Shown here one piece after another: positions 12,225-23,541 of a stretch of 64,000 nt of DNA (within the stretch, counting starts at the first letter, position 1; every line of letters starts with the position of its first letter). A program made the translations under genes and the position numbers. The notes beneath the pieces are model-generated. The model was not told where the DNA came from. It worked only from the letters and a program-made list of their open reading frames with translations, and did not search any database. The DNA is from Datisca glomerata (lineage: Eukaryota; Streptophyta; Magnoliopsida; Cucurbitales; Datiscaceae): NCBI GenBank assembly GCA_003255025.1, contig QANY01008646.1, positions 1,708,555-1,772,554 on the forward strand, read 5' to 3'.

Positions 12225-13221
12225 TTACTTTAGAATGCTCTTTGTGTCAGAAATTGACCAGCCTAAGACCATTTTTTGCTCTCTCAAAACTCTCAGCAGC
12301 TTGTCTTCTTGCTCACCATTTAACGAAGCGGATATAATGGAAGGCAGAGTGCATGCTTCTCCCATAAAGGTGTACCGAAGGTAAAAGTCTAACACTGATG
12401 GTTTTTCAATAAATGGTAGGTGTCTAGGTTTACCTTCTTCAAATTCTACACTATCCACCCGCAAACAAAACTATTCATATCATTTTGGTGTTTGATTATT
12501 TTGAAGACATTAAAATTTACCAGATCATCTTGCACTCTTAGAATAAGTTCTCCTTTTTGCCATCAATCAGAGTTCTTCCCGTAGCTAAAAATGGTTTACC
12601 AAGAATAATTGGATTTTCTTGGTTTTCCTCCATGTCAAGAACAATAAAATCAGCTGAGAAGATAAATTTATCCACCTTTACCAAAACATCCTCAATAATC
12701 CTCAATGGATAACCGATAGACCGATCAGCTTACTGTAAAGATACCGTCGTGGGCTTAGCTTTCCCAAGACCTAGCTTCTTGTAAAATGAATACAATATCA
12801 AATTGATACCAGCCCCAAGATCACATAAAGTTTTTTCAAAATATCAATTCACAATAGTGCAAGGAATAGTAAAACTCCCAGGGTCCTTTAACTTTAGAGG
12901 CAATTTATTCCACAAGAGAGCACTACACTCCTCAGTAAGTGCAACTATCTCATACTCCTCTAGCTTTCTCTTGTTTGAGAGAATATCCTTCATGAATTTG
13001 ACATAGCTCGGCATTTGTTCCAAAGTATCAACAAAATGGACGTTTATATGTAGTTTCCTAAACACATCAATAAACTTAGAAATCTGCTTGTTCAATTTCT
13101 GCTTTTGGAACCACTGAGGGTATGAAATAGGTGGAACATATGGTGGAGGATTATCAGGAAAGAGCTTTGACTTAGGCTTGCCTTTCTTCTTTTCTGAGCT
13201 CTTAGAAAAATAATCATCCAT
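12225..13221 (-). pseudogene. Pol start (protease/RT linker) of the Athila-like element, broken
   Basis: The segment 12844-13221 carries the conserved pre-protease block of Athila-type polyproteins: PPYVPPISYPQWFQKQKL, EQMPSYVKFMKDILSNKR and LKDPGSFTIPCTI. The aspartic protease region follows at about 12480-12843 but is split by stops and frameshifts. 12225-12464 has the linker just before reverse transcriptase (TLPSIISASLNGEQEDKLL, then VLREQKMVLGWSISD). Reverse transcriptase should come next, but downstream sequence is non-coding, so the rest of pol was lost. The frame is interrupted at several points. Confidence 0.82.
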
Positions 13222-13603
13222 TGTCTCAGCTTTTGCTTCAATTGGCTGAGAATTTTCAACTGTGCCTTCCTGAGGTTCTATAACTCCTTGCCACTGTGAA
13301 GAGTAATGGCGTTTACTTATTCTTTTAGATTCCTCTCGGTGTTGCTCGGCAGAGAACCTTGTGGTCTTTGTGTGAGTATTTCTGAAAGTTGACCCATTTG
13401 AAGCTCCAAATTCCCGTTTGACGCAGCATGATTCTGAATACTGGTTTCTTGCCTCCGAATACTTATTTCTTGCCTCTAAAGTATAGCATCTGTTCTTGCC
13501 ATAAATTGAGTAGTATTAACTATTAGCTGGGCAATAGCATCTTCTAGAGAAATTTTAGGTTGCTGAGACTGAAACTGAGACTGAGTTGCAACTGGTGGAT
13601 TAA

Positions 13604-14814
13604 TCACATCCTGACTATTCTTTCATAAGAAATTGGGGTGATTTCTCCATCCTTGGTTGTAGGTGTTGGAGAATGAATTATTCTGCCTATTGTAGTTCTC
13701 AACAAAATTAACATGTTCTGATTGAAAAGGAGCAAATGGATTCCCAACTTGACATTCAGTGCTAGAATGAGGTCCATTGCACAAATTATAAACTTTTCGT
13801 GAAGCATGAATAGCGCTAGCATTGGTGGTGAAAGAGCTCAATTGCTTGGATAGTGTAGCTACTTGAGTAGTAAGAATGGTAAGAGTATCGACTTCATGAA
13901 ATCCATGAATCTTTCTCGGTACGTTGCGCTCAATTGGCCATTGATAGACATTAGCAACCATTTCTTCTAGCGAGGCATAAGCATCCTCATGTGTTTTACC
14001 CATCAAAACATCTCATTGTTGAATTCCCTAAACCATTGTAAAAAGTTTGAACTTGTAGCCATCCAGGTAGTCTATGATGTGGGCATCCTCTCAACATCTC
14101 TTTAAACCTCTCTCATGCTTCATAAAGAGACTCCGTATCCTATTGGGTAAAGGTAGTGCTCTCATTTCTCATTTTGACTGTTTTAGCTGGTGGAAATAAC
14201 TTTGCTAAAAATTTCTCAGAGAGATCATTCTAAGTTGTGATTGATCCAGCTGGCAGAGAGTTCAACCAACTCGTAGCCTTATTCCAAAGTGTGAATGGGA
14301 ATAATCTCAGTCTAATTATATCAGATGAGACATTATTATGCTTGACTGTCTCATAAATTTCGAGGAAAGTGGCTATGTGAACATTTGGATCATCATTAGG
14401 CAGATCACTGAACTGATTTGCTTGCACCATGTGAATGATAGCCGGCTTAATCTCAAAGTTGTTGACATTAATAGCACGGCGTTGAATGGCTGATGCAGCC
14501 TCATTGACAATTGGCATCGTATAATCTCGAATTGCCCGGTTATTTTGGTTGTTCACGATTTCAGGATTTTCTCGAACGTCTTCCATCGTTTCTTGAGGTC
14601 TTTTAGAAGCTTCTCTCCTTACTTTTCTATTACGTCGACAAGTTCGCTCAATTTTCAAATTAAGGGGAGTCAAATTCTCGCTTCTTGATTTTCTCATACA
14701 CCTCAGAGAACGCCTGAGAATTAAAAAAAAAGTAAATAAACAACCGTAAATAAAAAAATAAGACTCAAAGTAAAATTCAAGGTATGTAACTCCAACAATA
14801 ATAAACAAAATCAA
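13604..14814 (-). pseudogene. Gag of the Athila-like element, broken
   Basis: Gag would form the particle that packages element RNA. On the minus strand, 14230-14814 holds the N-terminal capsid part, with the diagnostic INVNNFEIKPAIIHMVQ and LRLFPFTLWNKATSWLNSLP of the plant retrotransposon gag family. 13604-14006 holds the C-terminal part, where EDAYASLEEMVANVYQWP is conserved and a cysteine/histidine remnant (YNLCNGPHSSTEC) marks the zinc-knuckle region. The two parts are separated by frameshifts and a stop between about 14006 and 14230. The protein start is uncertain. Confidence 0.85.
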
Positions 14815-14832
14815 TCCCTCGCAACGACGCCA
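14813..14832 (-). promoter_or_regulatory. Primer binding site, tRNA-Asp type
   Basis: On the minus strand this reads TGGCGTCGTTGCGAGGGATT, close to TGGCGCCGTTGCCGGGGATC, the complement of the plant tRNA-Asp 3' end. It lies six bases inside the 5' LTR, as expected for the start of minus-strand DNA synthesis. Confidence 0.8.
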
Positions 14833-14838
14833 AAAACT

Positions 14839-16107
14839 TGTTACGAATTTGCTTTGTAGTGCAAGTGCACACTATCGTCGTCAATAATAAATTTTTATAA
14901 AATAGAGTATCATCTATATGATTGATTGATATTAATAATTAAAATTAACTAAACTTTAATTCTACTTGAGAATGTAAAAAAGTTGAGATTTTTAATTAAA
15001 CTAAACTTCTAATTAAACTATAGCGATAATGATTTGACAAAAATAAATTTTGAATAGTTAAAAGCTCTAGGGTTTTCGATTTCACCAAACCAAACATGCT
15101 CTATATTCCAATTCTCAATCAATTAACGTTTATTCAGAACATTGATAGCAAATTTCTCTAATATAATTATCAATCTTTCTCAAGCATCGATAATCATCAA
15201 TTAAAAATACGAATCATACATCTCTGTCAAGATTCAATATAATGAAACTCATGAAGTACAAGAAATTATAGTTGCTACACTAGATTCATATTTATCTCTG
15301 ACTTATGAAATTATAATGATGCTATAAACAAATAGCAGATTCAATCATCACTTCTCAGTCTCAGAATTAAATCCAAAATAATGCAATAGTTGGCCAGAAA
15401 ATCACAAGCATTAAGAACGAATTATAACACTCAATGATACTGAATAAACATCGATTGAATTAAAAATCAATATTTACGAACAATCATGGTTTGGCTACAT
15501 TGTAGCCCTAGAGAGAAAAAATTAGAACATAATGAAATAGGAAATTATTCTACTAATATTCATAAACACAGAGAAAGAAGGGAAGAAAACTAGTTTTGAG
15601 GATGAAATTGAAGTTGAAAATCGTTTCTGAGTTTGATCTTCTTGTTCTCCTCTCCAAAAGTCTTCTCCTTTGCCTCTCACGTTCATAAAACATCCAAAGA
15701 CCCTTCTAAAACTCTACGATATTTTATTTTTACATTAGGGTTCGTCAAGGATTAGATTTGAGCAAAAAACACACAAAAAAATCTAAAATTGTGCCAGAGT
15801 CGCATCGCTGGCCAATCTGTCACGTGCCAGTGTTGCCACGCTGGGATGCCATCGCCGTGACGCTGGAGTTCTGTACTACCAATATTGCGACGCTGGCCCT
15901 CTTGCCCACTTCCATTCTTTTTACGATATTTCTGAATTTTGACTTGCAAATCTTTCCAAATCAATCCAAATGCAATTGAATATCAAACCTACAGAGATAT
16001 AAAAAAATAAACATAAATCAATCAATAAATCTAAAAGAACTAACAAAAATAAGGCTAAGATTATCTAAATTATGAGTGTCAAATACACTCATCGATGAGT
16101 CGCGACA
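14839..16107 (-). repeat. Right (5') LTR of the Athila-like element, 1269 bp
   Basis: On the minus strand it starts TGTCGCGACTCATCG and ends CAAATTCGTAACA, an imperfect terminal repeat (TGTCGCGA against TGTTACGA). The inner edge is fixed by the primer binding site and the outer edge by the inverted terminal bases. The first part of the left LTR matches 14886-15118. The middle holds a GC-rich stretch (15785-15930). Confidence 0.75.
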
Positions 16108-16895
16108 AAAATGATCGAGTAGTTAATTTTGTTCGATACGGGCCTCTGGACTGAATAAATTTAGGTACAAGTGTGAGTTGCCCAAGACTGACGGGGCTTT
16201 CAAATTTTCACCACATATGAGTAGCTCGAAAAAGGAGCTTGGATAAAGAAGTCTTCAGACCCGTGCGAATGAAACCACCTAGGTCCTCGACTGGGGGCAA
16301 CTGTTATAGGTGTTTTCCTAACTCTCAATGATACAACGATGTGTGTCACACCTAGATTGAGAAACTCGTCATTTAGGAACTTCCAAAGGAAGAAAGCCGA
16401 CCTCATCTGGTTAGACACCATGGAGATCGGGTCACATAGACCCGAGCCCAGGAAAAAGCACAAGTAAGGCTAAGGTCCAACAAAAAGAGCTCGGGCAACT
16501 CCCAAGCGCAAGGTCATCATTGTCTTCTGCGAGTAGCGCCTAACAGGTCTCAAGTGTCAGGATAGCCTTTGAAGAGTCGTGTCATAATTATATGTTTATC
16601 ACTTAATGTCAAGATCACGTCCATTCCGCTCAATCAATAATTGGCGATGACAAGCTTCGTGTTTTGTGAAGTTTCTCCAACACGCCTTCAAAAGAAGACT
16701 CAGGTACAAATAGTCCAACCAATCGTCATAAAATGTATGTCCTCTCTCCCTTACAGAAATTATGCCAAAATACCGACCATCTACTGATTTAGGTATCGGA
16801 GACCCTTAGGCGGGGAAACCACCTCCCGGTTCCACGTCTGCAGGATTCCTTGTCTGTGTTTTACAGATGTTGAGGTCAAGAAAAGTTTTATCTAA
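16108..16895 (+). repeat. Tat-like 3' end: polypurine tract and LTR
   Basis: CTCGACTGGGGGCAAC at about 16286-16301 looks like a polypurine tract followed directly by TGTTATAGGTGTTTTCC at 16302. Farther in, at 16760-16830, the words GCCAAAATACCGACC, GATTTAGGTATCGGAG and CTTAGGCGGGGAAACC match a block often seen near the end of plant Tat LTRs. So 16302-16895 is probably a plus-strand 3' LTR and 16108-16301 its untranslated flank. No partner LTR was found and the right edge is approximate. Confidence 0.5.
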
Positions 16896-17378
16896 GAGGA
16901 AAAACATATGTACCACCGGAGGAAACAACGTGCGAAACGTTACCGCATCGGACTCCTTTAGTTAGAAGGATTAACACATGTATTGTTGAAGTTTTCGGCC
17001 GAAACGTAATCCAAAGCATATTTTTAATGTAGTTATGTAAATAATTATTATAAAATGATGTGCAGTACGTCATTAAGATTATTATAAAAAAACTTAAAAT
17101 CTAAAGTAAAAAATAGTAAATTAAGGAATTGGTTTAAACGTAACAGTTATAAATTTTTTTAATTTCAGGGCATATCACCACTCATCAGTCTAAAATTGAT
17201 TTAGTTGAGTTGACTGAATAAATACGGAAAGATATATTTTGAAGCAAGAAATATTAACAAACAGAATCTATGAAGGAAACTCTGTTGGAAAATCTCTTAC
17301 GAAGATACTTTAAAAAACAATAATAAAAAAACTGGCGGTTAACTTCAATGAAGGAGAACACCTGTATGAAGGACATCC

Positions 17379-17432
<54 letters not shown>

Positions 17433-19209
17433 GGACATCCTCGATATATATATATTATGGCCAAATTGATAGGGCGATTTCTTAAATATTTTTAAAAACT
17501 GCCATAAAACAGTATCGCCTTTACAAAATTCCACAAATTAATTATAAATTTGAATATGTATTCTCTTTTAAGTTTTTACTCGACTTTTTTTAAGTTATAA
17601 TTATGTGAAGATAATTACTTTGAATTAAATTCTAATGTCTGCGATGATAATCTTACCATTTCTAAAAGTGTGGATATTTAGGAAAACTTTGTTTGGACTA
17701 TTATATCTAATCATAATAGTGATATTCTTATGATACCTCTAATGACAATAAATTGAGATAATAATTGACATTAAGAAAATATTTTTTTTACATAAAGGTT
17801 GAGATAATAAATTGGAGAAAACCCAACAGTTTCTAGGCTCAAATCATAATTAATATACGTTTAGAAAGTTTGAGTATGACTTGGTTAAAACCCTAGCCAT
17901 AAGTTATTAACTATTACAAACAAATTTTATATTTCAAAATCAGAAGCCATTCCTTGAAGAACAAAATTTAGATGCCACAAATTAATTTTTATGAACTTCA
18001 AATAAATAAATTTATTTATTTATTAATGGTATAAAAAAACTAAAATTTGAATTTATAAAGTTTCAATACAAAACATAACGTAATTTTAAAATTTTAGGTA
18101 AGAAAGCCAACCAATTCTAATGAGTCAAAAATCAAACAAAATATTTAATTGAATCCGTCAAATTAACATATTGATTTCATGATTAAAATAATATGTTGAG
18201 TAAATTATAACTTTTATTGTAAATTAGCATTTCCTACCACAAGATATAGCTCACAAATTTCTATTCATACTTAATCATTCGCATTATTATTATCCTTACT
18301 ATTATGATTATTATTATTAACAACCTTCAACAACAAAATCCCCTGTAAACACTTAATTGTTTCACAAGATTCATCTCTAATAATTAATTATCAAAACTGT
18401 TAACAAAAATGAAAACTGCAACGCAAATTTCATGTGTCATTTGCAAAACTAGACGTATTCTAGGAGATTGGCTATTAAAGTTTTTATCATTTAAAAACTT
18501 TTGTTGAAATTCAAAAAAAGCAAAAGATCATCTATAAAAACTGAAACTCATATTTTAACGGTAATAAATATTTACTAATACGTACTTTTGAAATTATAAC
18601 AATAATTATCGTAGATTCTAAATATGTAATTTGTAATTATTTTCTGGTATAGAACTAATTTATATCCTCATAGTGGATGATAGGAAATATCTTTCGTAGA
18701 AATTTGAGTAAGAACAACTTAATTATCGACAATTAAAAGATGAATAAAATGAATTAAATTATGTATTTGGCAATATTCACATTATCTTAAAGTTTATAAT
18801 TAATACTTTAATATATATAATTAATGATCATTTAGAGCATATTTCTTACGATAGTAATTATGCTTTATTGTACAATGTGTTGATGGTCCAATTTGACATA
18901 TATTGAATGAGAGTAAGAATATATTTTAAAAAATTTCATATAAGAAAAAATTTTTAGAACTAAAATTTGAATACATAGTAATTTATACTTGTGATAAAAT
19001 TATAAATGTTTTTCTAATTGTCCATGATGTTGTCTTAACTAATCAAAACTTTCAAAACAAATTAACTAATTCAAATTTATAGAAAAAAAGTCAGATAATG
19101 TAAATTGGTCAAGTTGACATATAATAATAATATATAAATTTTATATTTACGTGCGTTACATGTATCCAGAAACTAATATACCAAAATGAAAAATTTAAAT
19201 GAAACATAT
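16896..19209. other. AT-rich intergenic DNA with a TA microsatellite
   Basis: No gene or domain seen. A (TA)n run at 17382-17429 is followed by TGAAGGACATCCTCGATA, a second copy of the words just before the run (17366-17383), and then by a shorter TA run. The rest is low-complexity A/T sequence up to the CACTA end at 19210. Confidence 0.65.
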
Positions 19210-19492
19210 CACTACAACAAACTATTTGTCCTGCGGTTGACACAACCGCTGCACAAAAAACTGGTATTATAATACGGCTGTTTTTACAAACCGCCGTTTT
19301 AGATAGTTTTGTCTCACCGCCGGGAAATAATCCTTATCAGAACCCCCCTAAATTCCCTCTCTCATTTTTCCTCTCTTTCTTTTCTTCCATTTCCTTTTCC
19401 CTCCTCGAGGGCGAAAACCCACTCCTCTCTCACCTACCTTGTGCGCAGGGCTTCTCCGCGCTCTCTCTCCATCCTCGTCGCAGACCATCATC

Positions 19493-19496
<4 letters not shown>

Positions 19497-19551
<55 letters not shown>
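19497..19551. repeat. (CT)n microsatellite
   Basis: About 27 CT dinucleotides in the leader just upstream of the captured gene fragment. Such runs are common in plant 5' leaders. It creates long Ser-Leu or Arg-Glu frames that are not real proteins. Confidence 0.95.
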
Positions 19552-19555
<4 letters not shown>

Positions 19556-19681
19556 ATATCACTGAAACAACTGAACCCTTATCTATATTTTTCTTGCTAA
19601 TGTTGTAGAAATTTGTTTTAGATTCTCTGTTTCTTGTGTGTAGGATTTGGGTTCGATCTGGATGGCTCTCAGTGGGTTCAA

Positions 19682-20020
19682 ATGGCCAGCAGTTGGAAAA
19701 GAAATGTGAGGTCATTCATAGGGAATTCGATGGGAGGTCTTAAAGGCGGAAGTAATCTTGCTTCCTGGGCTGTTGCTGGAACCCTTGCTTATTTCATCTG
19801 GGTCAAGCCCTCCCAAGACCTCAAATGACAATAAGAGGTTCGTTTCTCCTCCATCTTTTACTTCTCATTCATAATTATTCTCTTTTAATTTCGAACCTCT
19901 GATTTCTTTTGCTGAAAATTGAGGGTTGTTCTTTCTTTTTTAAGGAAAAAGCTGCTCTCGCTGCTTCGGATCCTCATCGATACGTTGAGAAATGAAGACC
20001 AAATCCTGATCCTCAGGAAT
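19682..20020 (+). pseudogene. Captured small membrane-protein gene fragment (two exons, intron kept)
   Basis: Exon 1 (19682-19837) starts MASSWKRNVRSFIGNSMGG and continues with a hydrophobic segment (about residues 24-41, SWAVAGTLAYFIWV) and the hydrophilic KPSQDLK. It looks like a small single-pass protein conserved in plants whose function I cannot name. Stops TGA and TAA at its end fit former CGA and CAA codons. An intron with GT...AG borders (19838-19944) follows. Exon 2 (19945-about 20020) continues in phase with EKAALAASDPHRYVEK, then a stop where Arg/Lys is expected, then P-NPDPQE. Three nonsense changes with preserved spacing mark a recent pseudogene. Its place inside a CACTA element argues for capture. 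Confidence 0.7.
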
Positions 20021-20199
20021 TTTTACAACTTCGTTGCTTACTATTTTTGAAACTTGTTGATTGATTTACCTTAACAATTGAATGTGCTGCTCGAACCCAT
20101 ATCCTACACACAACAAACAAAGAATCTAAAACAAAGAATGGTCTAGTATCGTCATGATCGAACGATGTTCAATAATAATATGCTTCATTTTTAAATTAT

Positions 20200-21902
20200 T
20201 ACTATCCCTAGTTCTTGTTGATAATTATCATGGCCAAAGTGATGAAAATGCTTATTTTATAGAGCTCATACTAGATTTGTTAGAGAAGCTTGAACAACGG
20301 CATAAGGTAAGAGTCTTCGACATTTTTCTATATTTCTTTCATATTATCATATAATGTCAGTAGCTAAATTCTTACTCTCAAGATTCCTGAGCTAATGATT
20401 CTTCACAGATCAATAGGGGTAAGGTCAGAAAGATGAGAAGGAAAAGAAAGAAGGAGAAGAGGATAAAGAATATGAAGAAGAATTTAGCGATGATGACTAC
20501 TATCAGGTTCTGTCGAAAGTGTTTATGTTATGTGTTCATGGTAGTTTTCCTTTATGTTCTTAAGTCTATACATGGTCATTTATGGCCACTACTTTTGAAT
20601 GAAATAATATGGCTAATGATGTTTTAGAATCTGGTAAATGGTAATAACAAGTGGAAAATGATATTATGTACTCAATCTTAATCGGCTAGAGAATGTGTAT
20701 GAATAAAAGGTGTTGATATAGTTGTTCAAGGATTTATGGTCATCATATGAAGGGTATTTTATTATTGAGTCTAACAATTATTGACTTGAACAGACAAGTC
20801 ATCGCGGAATTGACATTCATGCAGACAATCTTATTTTTTTTATCTAGATCGTGAGTACTCTACTCTGGATCATTGTGGAATGTATGCTTGTAGTTGGTTG
20901 TGTAAGCAATAAGGTAAAATTTTCTGCAGTATTACATTTTTATGAAAGTCTTACATAAAGCAAGGCAAAATGATGAGGCTTTCATTCTGAATTCGCTGTG
21001 GATTCTCTTACCATAATGGTCTTCAAAGTTCTCTTATTGCTTTACAGATTAGGCATCTTATTGGATTTTCATATGATGATGAGAGTGACTTTTATTTATT
21101 TTCACTGTTATTGCTCAGCTCTTATGTTTTCCTCCCTTGACCAAATGCTATTTTACCAAAATATGTTAAGAAGTTAATATTGACTCTGTTAAAATTTTAT
21201 TTAGCTTGTTTTGCATGTTCACTCTTAATGTAATTGACTCATCATTTTAGTAGAAATCTCTTAAAGTATTTTCTTTTGTCTAGTTTAGAGTCTTTGGACC
21301 TTGAGTTGTTTCTTGTTTATGCATGAAGGGAGGTGATATTTCAATCTGATATTTGACTTATGTGAAAACGTATTGAGTTCAACTGTGGTATATTTGATAA
21401 TAAGACGAATCTAGTGTGACCCCGTTTCTCCTGATTATGCACTTGTTTACAGTACTTTTAGAATTTTGTGATATGCACTTGTTTAGAGCGTAGTTTTACT
21501 GTAATCATTAGAGTTTTTGAGTTTTCTAATTCTAAATTAAATTTGAAATTTTGATGTGGTAGGAACAGTCTGTAAGCACTTTTACCCTCAAAGCTCTTAT
21601 TATTATGTTATTGGAAATTTCAATAATGTGCATCAAGTTCGTTAATGTCTAGTTGAATGACATAAATATTCAATTCAATCACCTTTATATAAACATTTTT
21701 TTCCTTTTTGCATCCGTCCTTCAATTGATATTCTTTTGCTATAATCCTTCCAATAAGAACTTCGAATTTTTTTTCAGAAATCTTTCCTTGAACAGTATTT
21801 GAGGTTCATTTAATTTGTTTCAGGTTGGTAATTTGCATAATTCCCTGTGCTTCTACGGCTGAAGGAATTAGTTCCACAATCCACCTTCCTCAATTGATTC
21901 AG
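20200..21902 (+). other. Exon-like segments inside the CACTA element
   Basis: Two stretches look like exons because open reading meets splice signals. At about 20230-20306 an open frame reading SDENAYFIELILDLLEKLEQR ends at a GTAAGA donor (I give only part of it as reliable). At 21824-21902 a segment is bounded by TTTCAG and GTAGAC and reads with PCASTAEGISSTIHLPQLIQ in one frame. I do not recognise either protein. They may come from the same source gene as 19682-20020 or from others. Confidence 0.35.
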
Positions 21903-22625
21903 GTAGACTTTTTTTCCAATTTCACTAATACGGATTAATTTTATCTGTCCTGCTCCTTCTCATCTCTTCCCTCTCTTCCCTCTATTACTTTGGGTAGTAG
22001 CGAAAAATGGCATTTATGTGCTTAACAAAAGCAGAGTCACTATCAACCCGAAATGGGTGCTCTGTTTTCTCTCTAATATTTTTATTAAATTTTCTAGTAT
22101 GTATTTTTTTTAGTATTATATTACATTATCCATTTGATGCTGGAAGAGATATATTTTAAGATGTTGAGTGGTGTATAATATGATTATATAATGAAGGCTT
22201 GAACTAGTTTCGATTGGATTTTGATTTTTGTTTCTTCTGATGCCTTGAATATAATATCCATATTGTACATGAAGTATGGAATATGTCATTAATGTATTGG
22301 TTATCTGCTCAACTTAGTCTTGAGTAAGTTTTCTATTGGGTGCTTTGGTCAAATAGAAAAGGTTCTATTGAGGTGGTTTTTAAAATCGCCGTTATTTTTT
22401 TAAATTCCATAAATAATAGGCGGCGGTTTTCAGAATGTAACTTGACGGGCCATTTAAAAACCGCTGGAATAGATGACACTTTAACAATGATCCTCCGATG
22501 GTTAGAAAAACTACCGCCTAAATCTAAGACTACGATGGTTTTGTCGGCAGTTCAGGAACCGCCATAGTTTTGGGGCGGTTATTCACTAGAAAAAACCACC
22601 CGTATTGGCATATCTTCTTGTGGTG

Positions 22626-22984
22626 TGGTAATTGGTCACATTCATGGGATCACAAGGTATTGATTGAGTAGTTACAATTCAAAAATTGTGCTCACTTAAG
22701 GTAGTTGCAACCATAATCAGTGATTTGATCTTGAAATGCTTTCTAGCTTCTAATGCTCCTTATCACTTCCTTCCATTAGCATTTATGATTATACATCATT
22801 ATCAAGGGTCAATCTCTAATGTCGGGAATTTTTTTCGGCAATGGTGCTGGGGTTAATTCTGACCATAGAATCTGGCCAGGTTAATCCTAGCCGTTAGTGG
22901 GTTTAGAGATTAAATCCCTGTGCAACCGAAGGAACAAGTTGCAGGTTGCTTCACTAAATTTTTTATAAATTTAATTTTGACTCC
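22626..22984. repeat. Non-coding DNA with a short hairpin element (22803-22920)
   Basis: At 22803-22920, CAAGGGTCAATCTCTAA at one end faces TTAGAGATTAAATCCCTG at the other, an imperfect inverted repeat enclosing about 85 bp that itself holds two copies of a GGTTAATYCT word. It could fold into a hairpin and may be a small MITE or part of one. The flanks show nothing else. Confidence 0.45.
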
Positions 22985-23158
22985 AATCTTCCTTGAGAAG
23001 CTTAACCAAATTCTTTTATAAATATGATTTTCACCCCAATCTTCTTTGGGAAGATTCGTAAAAAAATTTATAAATTTATTTTCACCCTAAGCTTCATTAA
23101 GAAGCTTCATCAAAGTGTTGACAAATTTCATTTTCACCCAAGCTTTCTTCGAAAGCTA
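22985..23158. repeat. Four tandem units (51-53 bp), each with a short hairpin
   Basis: Hairpins lie at 22985-23003, 23038-23056, 23089-23107 and 23140-23158, joined by A/T-rich linkers that include ATTTTCACCC. The stems are AATCTTC/GAAGCTT (one mismatch), AATCTTC/GAAGATT, AAGCTTC/GAAGCTT and AGCTTT/AAAGCT, all with five-base loops (the last can also be drawn with three). Between units the two arms change together, so pairing is kept while sequence varies. Confidence 0.75.
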
Positions 23159-23180
23159 CCAAACTGTCTCTCTTCTTCGT

Positions 23181-23275
23181 CAGCTCTCTCTTTGTCGTCC
23201 AGCTCTTGCTTCGTTGTCCAGCTCTCTCTTCGTCGTCCAACTCTCTCTTCGTCGTCCAGCTCTCTCTCTTCATCT
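23181..23275. repeat. CT-rich 19-bp tandem repeat
   Basis: About five copies of CAGCTCTCTCTTCGTCGTC with small changes. The unit length is not a multiple of three, so the Ser/Leu-rich frames over 23024-23452 are artefacts. It is probably a CT-rich leader like those at 19497 and 32940. Confidence 0.85.
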
Positions 23276-23396
23276 GCTCTCTCTACGTTCATTGCCGACG
23301 CTCTCTATCGTCGGTTCTCTCTCTGCGCGGTGCTCTATCTGTTGACGACTCTCTCGACACTTGTCAGCTCTCTCTCTCTCTGCATGATTAAGAGTT

Positions 23397-23541
23397 TTGG
23401 TTTGGTAAGTTCATGTTTGTTGATTTCCTTCGTTTTTTTCTTCTTGAGTTAGGGGTGAGCTCGGTTTTGGTTCGGTAAGTTTATCTTTGTTGCTGATTTT
23501 CTTGGTCTTTTTCTTCTCGAGTTAGGGGTGAGCTTGGGTTA
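23397..23541 (+). repeat. Direct duplication of a splice-donor-like segment, about 72 bp
   Basis: TTTGGTAAGTTCATG... at 23401 and TTCGGTAAGTTTATC... at 23471 start two near-identical units that share TTCTCGAGTTAGGGGTGAGCT. Each carries a GTAAGTT donor-like word right after the CT-rich leader, so this may once have been an exon-intron border. Confidence 0.65.

Larger units (their letters stand above)
11449..16107 (-). mobile_element. Athila-like Ty3/gypsy element lacking reverse transcriptase and integrase
   Basis: The right end is a complete LTR (14839-16107). The left end has homologous LTR sequence from 11449 to about 11690 that misses the first 47 bases. Internally, on the minus strand, there is a tRNA-Asp-type primer binding site, gag, and the protease-to-reverse-transcriptase linker. 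At about 12225, just before reverse transcriptase should start, the coding region ends. The gag sequence and the primer binding site point to the Athila lineage. The missing pol makes it non-autonomous, and frameshifts make it dead. The internal region is about 2.5-3 kb instead of the many kilobases of a full Athila element. Confidence 0.8.
19210..22625 (+). mobile_element. CACTA (En/Spm) element, non-autonomous, with captured host sequence
   Basis: The left end is CACTACAACAAAC and the right end, read inverted, is CACCACAAGAAGATATGCC, the terminal pattern of CACTA transposons. Subterminal regions are rich in GCGGTT/AACCGCC words in both orientations (19235-19320 and 22375-22590), as such elements require for transposase binding. 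The flanking trinucleotides (TAT left, TGG right) do not match, so either the right border is off or the copy is old. There is no transposase. Instead the interior has a CT-rich leader, a broken host gene fragment and other exon-like segments. Internal introns suggest capture from genomic DNA. Confidence 0.72.

Noticed and set aside
17310..17534. 74-codon minus-strand frame with an Ile-Tyr run
   Set aside because: Produced by the TA microsatellite.
19309..19715. Frames on both strands across the CT run
   Set aside because: They arise from the dinucleotide repeat; the real signal is the captured exon starting at 19682.
23024..23452. 142-codon Ser/Leu-rich frame
   Set aside because: It spans hairpin repeats and a 19-bp CT-rich tandem repeat whose length is not a multiple of three; overlapping frames are open alike.
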